Source: DATLYB01 sp964502525 (GTDB lineage Bacteria > Bacteroidota > Bacteroidia > Chitinophagales > CAIOSU01). Taken from it: a DNA stretch of 5,681 bases. Below the pieces are notes generated by a model. It was not told the origin of the DNA, searched no databases, and was given only the letters and a program-made list of their open reading frames with translations. Position 1 is the first letter of the stretch. The number at the start of each line of letters is the position of its first letter. The translations under genes were made by a program, and so were the position numbers. Where the stretch lies: contig CAZCXH010000225.1 in assembly GCA_964502525.1 (NCBI GenBank), positions 1 to 5,681 of the forward strand. Direction: 5' to 3'. Below are positions 1 to 5,551 of the stretch, in pieces.

Positions 1-54
1 TAAATTGGAATTACTACAATAAAAAAGGCTGCGAAAGACCTTGTTGATTCATTA

Positions 55-143
55 GGGCAGTTCTAAAAATTCTACCGCTGTCACCCTCTCCTTCGGAGAG
101 GGAAGGGGTGAGGCTGTCAAAAGAGCAATTTTTGGAACTGCCC
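55..143 (+). repeat. MITE/REP-like palindromic repeat, copy 1
   Basis: An 89-bp element bounded by 17-bp terminal inverted repeats: GGGCAGTTCTAAAAATT at 55-71 and AATTTTTGGAACTGCCC at 127-143, which pair at 16 of 17 positions. In the middle an 8-bp perfect hairpin, CCCTCTCC (84-91) and GGAGAGGG (95-102), encloses the loop TTC. An outer pairing, TCACCC (81-86) with GGGTGA (106-111), is also possible. ATTA flanks the element directly on both sides (51-54 and 144-147), a candidate 4-bp target duplication that copy 2 does not share. The second copy lies at 3165-3264 in the same orientation, with about 79 of 89 aligned bases identical. No transposase is encoded, so any movement would depend on an enzyme elsewhere. 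The right end lies 21 bp before the porin start codon, so the element probably forms part of that gene's leader. The structure is seen directly; the MITE/REP label is inference. Confidence 0.8.
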
Positions 144-164
144 ATTAATAATAAAACCCAATCT

Positions 165-1454
165 ATGAAACGGTTTTCAAAAGTCTGCCTTGTTTTTTTG
201 TTCCTTCTTCTGTTTTATGCTAATGCAAACGCTCAATTCATCCTCAGCGGGGAAATACGCCCCCGGTTTGAGGTGAGGCACGGTTATTCCACTCTCGCTG
301 GTGAGGGCGACAAGACATCCGTGTTCTTCTCGCAGCGCACGCGACTCAATGCGGATTTTACGAATGAGCATTTCAGAGCATATTTATCGTTGCAGGATGT
401 GCGCGTGTGGGGTGATGAAGCGCAGATGGGCGATGTGGCAAGCACCGCCCTGCACGAAGGATGGGGCGAAGTTTTTTTCTGCAAATCATTCAGCCTGAAA
501 GCAGGCAGGCAGGAACTGGTGTATGAAGACCACCGCCTGCTGGGCAACGTGGACTGGGTGCAGCAGGCAAGAAGCCATGATGCCGCAGTGCTGAAATTCA
601 ACAAAAGCGGATGGCGGGCTGATGCGGGGGCTGCCTACAACAACGAAAAGGAGAATGTTTTTAAAACCGCTTACACGCTCAACAACTATCGCGTACTCAT
701 TTTCGGATATGCGAATAAAACGTTCAAAGAGAAACTTACTGTCAGCCTGATGCATATTACCGATGGCTTTCAGGTGGTTGACAGCGTAAGCGATGATATT
801 AAATACCGTCACACCTTTGGACCGATGCTTGCCTTCAAGTCAGGCAAATTCGAATGGAACAGTTCATTCTTTTATCAGGTGGGCAATCTTGCAAACAAGG
901 ATATCCGTGCGTTTTTTACCGCTTTCAGCGCGCAGTATAAAATAAACGACCTGACAATAAGGGCGGGGGTGGATGTGGTATCCGGAACGGATGCGCTCGA
1001 TTACGAAAACATGGATAACAATTCTTTTAATACGTTATACGCCACCAACCACAAGTTTTACGGCTTCATGGATTATTTCACCAACCTGCCTGCGCACACG
1101 GCAAATGGCGGACTGATTGACCCGTATGCACGGCTGGGCTACAAGTTTTCCGATAAAATAAACGCCTATGCCGACTATCATTATTTCCTTCTCGAAAACA
1201 ACGTGGCTGCTCCTGCGAACCCATCGGCAGCCCTTGACAAAGGACTCGGCTCTGAAATTGACGCAGTGTTCAACTACAATATTTTCCCGATGGTAAACCT
1301 CCAGGCGGGCTATTCAATGATGTTCGGCACTTCGTCACTTGAAGTGGTAAAAAACAAGCAAGAGGACGGCTTCCAGAACTGGGGCTGGGTGATGCTCACG
1401 TTCAAGCCCGAGTTTTTCCATTCTGAAAAATTCAAAGCGAAGAAAGGGGAGTAG
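165..1454 (+). CDS. Alginate export family outer-membrane porin
   Basis: Predicted 429-residue outer-membrane beta-barrel of the alginate_exp family (AlgE-like porins), which pass anionic or other solutes across the outer membrane. The start at 165 is chosen because MKRFSK is followed by a hydrophobic stretch (residues 7-19) and an A-N-A site before Gln24, a standard Sec signal peptide. An in-frame GTG at 108 would add 19 residues read mostly from the palindromic repeat. The mature chain opens with GEIRPRFEVR, QRTRL (57-61) and LQDVRVWG (76-83). It then has the family block GRQEL (114-118), a DHRLLG segment, DW (130-131) and QQARSHDA. Alternating polar/aromatic strands continue to a final GWVMLTFKPEFF and a short basic tail. 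No Shine-Dalgarno sequence is evident, as is usual in Bacteroidota. Members of this family in the phylum are rarely tied to alginate itself, so the substrate is unknown. The gene stands alone and converges on the enolase-superfamily gene. Confidence 0.85.
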   Translation: MKRFSKVCLVFLFLLLFYANANAQFILSGEIRPRFEVRHGYSTLAGEGDKTSVFFSQRTRLNADFTNEHFRAYLSLQDVRVWGDEAQMGDVASTALHEGWGEVFFCKSFSLKAGRQELVYEDHRLLGNVDWVQQARSHDAAVLKFNKSGWRADAGAAYNNEKENVFKTAYTLNNYRVLIFGYANKTFKEKLTVSLMHITDGFQVVDSVSDDIKYRHTFGPMLAFKSGKFEWNSSFFYQVGNLANKDIRAFFTAFSAQYKINDLTIRAGVDVVSGTDALDYENMDNNSFNTLYATNHKFYGFMDYFTNLPAHTANGGLIDPYARLGYKFSDKINAYADYHYFLLENNVAAPANPSAALDKGLGSEIDAVFNYNIFPMVNLQAGYSMMFGTSSLEVVKNKQEDGFQNWGWVMLTFKPEFFHSEKFKAKKGE

Positions 1455-1537
1455 GAGAGTCTGGGGCGCCAATGCCCTGTTAGATCGCCTTTTGCATGGC
1501 TGATAACCCCATCACGGTGCTGATCTCTTTCCTTTTC

Positions 1538-1672
1538 ATTGAGATTCAGCAGATCCCCGGTTATTTTCAGCTTGCACCGGCTGAATCCTTTGTCAACTTT
1601 CACCAATTCCAACCCCAGCAGTTCTCCGAATGGATTATGGGCTTTGGGAATTTGTTTTGATGATTTTTTCAA
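1538..1672 (-). pseudogene. N-terminal remnant of a PaaI/YdiI-type hotdog thioesterase
   Basis: Reading the minus strand from 1672 gives about 45 residues with the opening of hotdog-fold acyl-CoA thioesterases: N-P-F-G-E-L-L-G-L-E-L-V, then K-G-F-S-R-C-K-L-K-I, then L-L-N-L-N. In intact members this is followed by a (V/I)HGG motif and an alpha helix with A-D-T, about 90 further residues. Here the reading continues into E-K-E-R-D-Q-H with no HGG, no catalytic helix and no later beta strands. The frame stays open only because it runs antisense into the porin gene. No ATG lies between the upstream in-frame stop (TAA at 1693-1691) and the homologous part; only a TTG at 1672-1670 is available. Together these suggest a decayed gene cut after roughly its first third. 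It lies 65 bp downstream of the enolase-superfamily gene on the same strand and may once have been its operon partner. The family match comes from recognising the motif, without an alignment. Confidence 0.6.
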
Positions 1673-1737
1673 TGTGATGAGAGTTAAAGTTTAATAAATC
1701 TTTCCAAACAGGTTCATTGGACATTCCACTTTAAACT

Positions 1738-3093
1738 TCAGAAAGGCTGTTTAGGGATATCAAATTTTGTATAAGAATTTTTTTTCATCTGTGCTTCCTT
1801 TTTGCTTTTCAGGTACATCGCTTGCTTCAAACCGCGGTCAAACAAGGTGTAGAGCGCCACGCGGGTTTTGCTTCCCCTGTAAATCAATTTCCCAAAGCGC
1901 CTGATGACTGACATATCCACTTCAATTCCCAATCCGGGCGTGTCGGGAATTTTTATTTGCCCTTTTCCATCGGGACGGAAATCAGTGGCGATAAAGCGGT
2001 TCCAATGCTCATAGCGCCAGTTGCCTTCGAATGGAAATTCCAGCAGGCTGCGCTCATCGGGATGCAGCAGCCCCACCAGTTGCAAGCCGACCGCAAATCC
2101 CAAGCCCGTAGTCCATGTGTGCGGTGAATATTTTAGCTTGCCTTTGCCGCCAACGGATTGCTCATTGCGTCTTTGTATTTCATCAATCAGCCATTTGGTA
2201 ACGCTGATTCCACCCGCATACGTGCCTGCAATCAGCATCGCATCGGGCTGGTAAACATCAAAACAACCTATATCGAGCATCGCCTGAAATTCAGTCCATG
2301 AACCGTTCATCTCGCCTCCCGCAATGGGTGTTTTGGTGGCGGAACGCAATGTCGCAAGCCCGCTGAAGTTGCCTTTGTTCAGCGGCTCCTCCAGCCACTT
2401 CACATTGTGTTGTTCTATTCCTTTTGCAAATTCTGTTGCAAACGGCAACGTCCATCTGGGCGTTTCGTCAAGAATGTCAACGGGCCATCCCTGGTTGGCA
2501 TCCACCATGATGTGCATATCGTCACCTACGGCTGCGCGCGCGGAACCGACAAAATCAATCATCTGTTTTAAGTCTGTTCCCTTCACTCTCAGCTTGATTC
2601 CTCTGAACCCTTCCGCTTTTCGCTGCTTTGCAATTTCAGCAATCACCCTCCCGTCATGGTTATGCGTGGCGCCTGTAGAGGCGTAAGGATACACCGATCC
2701 ACCCTGCCCGCCCAGCAGTTTGTGCAGCGGCTTGCCTTGCTCCTTGCCGATGATATCCCATGCAGCGGCTTCCAGCCATCCGTTGCGCATGCCGAGATAG
2801 GCAAACTCCTGGATTCGCTGATTAACCAGGCTGATGTCGAGCGGATTCATGCCGAGAATATAATTCCCAATCAATGGACCCAAGCCATCGCGTTCGGTAG
2901 CCATTGCCGGCATGGCGGAAAAGCCTTCAATACCGGAGTTGGTAATCAATCTTATGAGATAAAACCGCATCTCCGACTGGCGGAAGCCGGGAATCCAGCT
3001 TGGCTCGAAGTAAGGATGCTCCTCAAAAAAGCCGGGTTTGTTTTTCGCCAGCGGAATATTTACGCGGTAAAATTCAATATGAGAGATATGCAT
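1738..3093 (-). CDS. Enolase superfamily protein, mandelate racemase (MR) subgroup, probable sugar-acid dehydratase
   Basis: A 451-residue member of the mandelate racemase/muconate lactonizing enzyme family, whose enzymes abstract the proton alpha to a carboxylate with Mg2+ help; most MR-subgroup members dehydrate sugar acids. The N-terminal capping domain covers about residues 1-125. The barrel shows K167-L-R169 at the end of the second strand, where MR has K-x-K. Metal ligands are D198 (VDANQGW), the WLEEP glutamates (E235/E236) and E261 (AGGE). The His-Asp dyad is D284 (QPDA) and H325 (YSPHTW), with E352 (LLEFP) matching the late active-site glutamate. The chain is longer than the usual 360-400: there are extra residues between D198 and WLEEP, and about 50 basic residues follow the normal end near IRRFG (397-401). 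The start at 3093 fits the usual first strand (ISHIEFYRV). The gene diverges from nnr across repeat copy 2. Substrate unknown; subgroup fairly certain, dehydratase role inferred. Confidence 0.85.
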   Translation of the reverse strand: MHISHIEFYRVNIPLAKNKPGFFEEHPYFEPSWIPGFRQSEMRFYLIRLITNSGIEGFSAMPAMATERDGLGPLIGNYILGMNPLDISLVNQRIQEFAYLGMRNGWLEAAAWDIIGKEQGKPLHKLLGGQGGSVYPYASTGATHNHDGRVIAEIAKQRKAEGFRGIKLRVKGTDLKQMIDFVGSARAAVGDDMHIMVDANQGWPVDILDETPRWTLPFATEFAKGIEQHNVKWLEEPLNKGNFSGLATLRSATKTPIAGGEMNGSWTEFQAMLDIGCFDVYQPDAMLIAGTYAGGISVTKWLIDEIQRRNEQSVGGKGKLKYSPHTWTTGLGFAVGLQLVGLLHPDERSLLEFPFEGNWRYEHWNRFIATDFRPDGKGQIKIPDTPGLGIEVDMSVIRRFGKLIYRGSKTRVALYTLFDRGLKQAMYLKSKKEAQMKKNSYTKFDIPKQPF

Positions 3094-3164
3094 GATAATC
3101 GGATTTCAACTAAAATAGGATTTCATTTGCATTTCCGCTGCAGCGAATCAGATCCTTTTTAATA

Positions 3165-3264
3165 GGGCAGTTCAAAAAATTCTACCACTTACTCCCTCTC
3201 CTTCCGGATCCCTCTGGAGAGGGAAGGGGTGAGACAATAAAAAGAGCAATTTTTAGAACTGCCC
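3165..3264 (+). repeat. MITE/REP-like palindromic repeat, copy 2
   Basis: A 100-bp second copy of the element at 55-143, same orientation. Terminal inverted repeats are GGGCAGTTCAAAAAATT (3165-3181) and AATTTTTAGAACTGCCC (3248-3264), 16 of 17 paired. Pairing extends three bases outward on each side (ATA before, TAT after), giving a 20-bp terminal repeat. The central hairpin arms CCCTCTCC (3194-3201) and GGAGAGGG (3216-3223) match copy 1 exactly. The loop is 14 nt instead of 3, and this 11-bp difference accounts for the whole difference in length. TA directly flanks both ends of the 17-bp repeats, a possible 2-bp target duplication that cannot be told apart from an extended inverted repeat. 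The element lies between the divergent enolase-superfamily and nnr genes, 71 bp from one start codon and 103 bp from the other, so it may carry or disturb promoters for both. Confidence 0.8.
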
Positions 3265-3367
3265 TATAATTATTTTCATACGCTTTTAAAATGAGCATAA
3301 AGCAAAGTACCGTATTCAATTGCTCTTTGAAACACCAGAACAAGAAAGTATCTTGCATTATCAAATG

Positions 3368-4867
3368 ATGAAGATTCTTTCCGCTCAGCAAATCCGCGAA
3401 GCAGACCAATATACCATCGGTCATGAGCCAATCACCTCGGAAGATCTGATGGAACGGGCTTCCCGTACGTTTACCGAATGGTTTACAGGAAAATTCTCCA
3501 GAGAAAGTCCGGTAAAAATCTTTTGCGGCATTGGCAATAATGGCGGTGACGGCCTTGCCATTGCGCGGATGCTGCATGAAGAACAATTCAAGCCGGAGGT
3601 GTTTATTGTCCGGTACGCACCGAACCCTTCCCGGGATTTTCTTATCAACGAGCAACGGCTGAAAAAACTTCCTGTCAAAGCAAGAGATATCAGTTCCGGA
3701 AATGTCTTTCCTCCGATTGCAGAAAGTGATATTGTCATTGATGGACTGTGGGGATCGGGGCTTAATCGCCCGATAGAAGGCTTTGCTGCTGATTTAATTC
3801 AGCATCTCAACCATTCCCCGGGAACGAAAGTGGCTATTGACATTCCATCCGGCTTGTTTGCCGACACCTATAGCAGTTCGGTTAAATTCAAAGCAGATTT
3901 CACGCTTACGTTTGAAACGCCCAGGTTGTCATTTTTCTTTCCTGAAAATTTCCCTTTCGTTGGCGAATTCGTTGTGAGAAGCATCGGGCTTCACCGCAAC
4001 TTCATCGCCAAAGCCGAGACTGCTAATTATTATATCAGCGAAGGCTTTGCCCGCAATCTTGCCGTGCCAAGAAAAAAATTCGATCACAAGGGCAGCTACG
4101 GTCACACGCTCATCATCAGCGGAAGCTATGGCAAAATAGGCGCTGCCGTTCTTTGCGCGGAAGCCGCCCTGCGCGCGGGAGCAGGGCTGGTGACAACCTA
4201 TGTTCCGAAATGCGGTTATGACATCATGCAGGGGAGGCTTCCCGAAGCAATGACGCTCACCGACAGGCAGGACGAAATCATCAGCGACATTCCGGACATC
4301 AGCGCCTTCAACGCTATCGGAGCCGGACCCGGCATCGGGAAGCATGCGAGAACATCTGCCGCGCTGCATCAGCTTATTTCCGCTGCCGAAATACCGCTCG
4401 TGCTCGATGCTGACGCTTTGAACATCATTTCAGAAAATAAAGTGTGGCTGAACGAGCTTCCCAAAAATTCCATTCTTACGCCCCACCCCAAGGAATTCGA
4501 AAGGCTGTTTGGAACCACCACCGACAGTTATCAAAAACTGGAACTTCAAAAAGAGGTTTCAAAACTCTATAGGATCATCATCGTGCTGAAACGGGCACAC
4601 ACCGTGATAACGTCACCAACAGGCGACACCTACTTCAACTCAACGGGTAATCCCGGCATGGCAACGGGAGGATCGGGTGACGTACTTACGGGAATCATCA
4701 CAGGGCTGGCAAGCCAGGGCTACCCGTCTTTGGACAGCGCTATTCTTGGGGTTTACCTTCATGGGCTTGCCGGTGATATCGCAGCCGGGGCAAACAGTCA
4801 GCAGGGCATCATCGCCAGCGATATTACACATCATCTTGGTAAAGCCTTCAATAAAATCTTGGGTTGA
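3368..4867 (+). CDS. nnr: Bifunctional NAD(P)HX epimerase / ADP-dependent NAD(P)HX dehydratase
   Basis: Cytosolic metabolite-repair enzyme that turns hydrated, inactive NADHX and NADPHX back into usable cofactors. An N-terminal YjeF_N domain (about residues 1-215) interconverts the R and S epimers; a C-terminal ribokinase-like domain (about 230-495) dehydrates the S form with ADP. Epimerase motifs are CGIGNNGGDG (53-62), D125 in VIDGLWGSG, and DIPSG (158-162). Dehydratase motifs are HKGSYG (240-245), GAGPGIG (318-324), LDADALN (346-352), LTPHPKE (370-376) and ATGGSGDVLTG (432-442), with the expected catalytic D438. The product of 499 residues is full length for the fused enzyme (E. coli Nnr/YjeF). 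The start at 3368 is chosen because MKILSAQQIREAD is the usual opening; an ATG directly before it (3365) would add one Met, and upstream in-frame codons back to TTG 3320 do not look like this family. One oddity is K408-R-A where K-G-A is usual. The lipoprotein gene follows 27 bp downstream. Confidence 0.95.
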   Translation: MKILSAQQIREADQYTIGHEPITSEDLMERASRTFTEWFTGKFSRESPVKIFCGIGNNGGDGLAIARMLHEEQFKPEVFIVRYAPNPSRDFLINEQRLKKLPVKARDISSGNVFPPIAESDIVIDGLWGSGLNRPIEGFAADLIQHLNHSPGTKVAIDIPSGLFADTYSSSVKFKADFTLTFETPRLSFFFPENFPFVGEFVVRSIGLHRNFIAKAETANYYISEGFARNLAVPRKKFDHKGSYGHTLIISGSYGKIGAAVLCAEAALRAGAGLVTTYVPKCGYDIMQGRLPEAMTLTDRQDEIISDIPDISAFNAIGAGPGIGKHARTSAALHQLISAAEIPLVLDADALNIISENKVWLNELPKNSILTPHPKEFERLFGTTTDSYQKLELQKEVSKLYRIIIVLKRAHTVITSPTGDTYFNSTGNPGMATGGSGDVLTGIITGLASQGYPSLDSAILGVYLHGLAGDIAAGANSQQGIIASDITHHLGKAFNKILG

Positions 4868-4894
4868 TTTGTTAGTTTTAGCCCCTTCACGTCA

Positions 4895-5455
4895 ATGAAA
4901 TTTCTAAACAGAGGAAATTCAGCGCTTTTGCTGGCTGTCAGTCTGCTGGTTATCTTTTCTTCATGCATTGATTTCAAGCACTTAAGCCGCAGGGGAAAAC
5001 TGCTGTTCAAAAGCAAGCAGAAAACATTCAGGGGCATTCATTTCGACATGAGCCTTCAAAATGTGAAAGAAAAAGAAGAACTGAAGCCCGATATTGAATA
5101 CAAGGATTACCTGCACTACACCATCCAAGCCGATTCCATCGTAGCTGGCGAGTCGCTGGACCTCGAATATTTTTTTAACAAGGATGACCGCCTTGATATG
5201 ATGATTGCCTTTTACAACCTCGCTGATGAAAACGCGATTCATGAGTTTGCAGATGAAATAAAAAGCTACCTCGAGCGAAAATATGGCAGACCCCGGCAAG
5301 ATGAATCCGGATGGTACCATTGGGAGTTTGCTGATAAGGGCAGCGTGCCGGGAAGCATTGAAATCAATCTTATGGGTGAAACCGAAAAAGGCTACATGGG
5401 CATTGAACTGGAATTGATAAAGTATTATGAGAACGAAGAGAGGGTGAGGAGGTAG
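4895..5455 (+). CDS. Small predicted lipoprotein of unknown function
   Basis: A 186-residue protein I cannot assign to a named family. It starts with MKFLNR, a hydrophobic stretch (residues 10-21) and a lipobox ending F-S-S-C with Cys24, so it should be a lipid-anchored envelope protein. The residues just after Cys24 (I-D-F-K) hold only one acidic residue, which argues weakly against the acidic surface-export signal of Bacteroidota. The mature part has a FRGIHFDMSLQNVK stretch (45-57) of the kind seen in small periplasmic or lipoprotein domains of this phylum. Next comes a predicted helix with E-F-A-D-E-I-K-S-Y-L-E-R (117-128), then YGRP (130-133) and two tryptophans (W140, W143) ahead of predicted beta strands. 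The C-terminus is charged. The ATG at 4895 lies 27 bp after the nnr stop on the same strand, so co-transcription is likely, but nothing suggests a shared role. Codon use resembles the neighbours. Confidence 0.75.
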   Translation: MKFLNRGNSALLLAVSLLVIFSSCIDFKHLSRRGKLLFKSKQKTFRGIHFDMSLQNVKEKEELKPDIEYKDYLHYTIQADSIVAGESLDLEYFFNKDDRLDMMIAFYNLADENAIHEFADEIKSYLERKYGRPRQDESGWYHWEFADKGSVPGSIEINLMGETEKGYMGIELELIKYYENEERVRR

Positions 5456-5486
5456 TGCAGCGTCAAGTGCTTTATGTCAGGTAAAA

Positions 5487-5512
5487 GGTTTACACGGGTT
5501 AAACTGTAAACC
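5487..5512. repeat. Inverted repeat GGTTTACA/TGTAAACC after the lipoprotein gene
   Basis: Perfect 8-bp arms GGTTTACA (5487-5494) and TGTAAACC (5505-5512) enclose a 10-nt spacer and lie 32 bp past the lipoprotein stop. A transcript could fold here, but the stem is AT-rich and no T run follows, so it is a poor intrinsic terminator. The right arm also contributes the first GTAAAC of the motif cluster that continues to 5551. A protein-binding palindrome is an equally fair reading. Confidence 0.5.
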
Positions 5513-5551
5513 GTAAACATATTAACTGTAATTTAACTGTAATCTGTAAAC
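5502..5551. repeat. Cluster of short direct repeats (GTAAAC and AACTGTAA)
   Basis: GTAAAC occurs three times (5506-5511, 5513-5518, 5546-5551). AACTGTAA occurs three times (5502-5509, 5524-5531, 5535-5542), the last two within a 10-bp TTAACTGTAA repeated exactly 11 bp apart; the first and second are 22 bp apart. Spacing near one helical turn could suit cooperative protein binding, but this could also be simple-sequence expansion in an AT-rich gap. No replication or partition gene is nearby to support an iteron reading. Confidence 0.5.

Noticed and set aside
1..54. Possible end of an upstream gene
   Set aside because: All three plus frames reach a stop within the first 66 bases and each leaves only a short plausible tail, so no frame can be preferred.
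108..164. GTG start adding 19 residues to the porin
   Set aside because: The extension is read mostly from the palindromic repeat and would place the signal peptide inside the protein; the ATG at 165 gives a normal signal peptide.
1464..1477. GGGC...GCCC hairpin just after the porin stop as a terminator
   Set aside because: The stem is only 4 bp and no T run follows directly.
1687..1738. AAGTTTAA/TTAAACTT inverted repeat as a terminator between the convergent genes
   Set aside because: The arms are AT-rich with a 36-nt loop and overlap the enolase-superfamily gene's stop codon; such a pairing is expected by chance.
3110..3117. TATTTTAG on the minus strand as a Bacteroidota -7 box (TAnnTTTG) for the enolase-superfamily gene
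   Set aside because: One mismatch to the consensus, no TTTG at the right distance upstream, and an implausibly short leader.
2656..3162. 168-codon plus-strand open frame opposite the enolase-superfamily gene
   Set aside because: It lies fully antisense to a well-supported gene, has Cys/Arg/Leu-rich composition typical of a shadow frame, and shows no recognisable domain.
3326..3356. TTTG plus TATCTTGC with 19-bp spacing as a promoter for nnr
   Set aside because: The spacing fits, but the -7 box matches only half of its TTTG part and transcription would start almost at the ATG.
3320..3367. Upstream TTG start for nnr
   Set aside because: The extra 16 residues do not resemble the family, and MKILSAQQIREAD at 3368 is the usual opening.
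5437..5455. AGAGGGTGAGGAGG at the lipoprotein gene's end as a third repeat fragment
   Set aside because: The likeness to the repeat core is short and low in complexity, with no terminal inverted repeat nearby.
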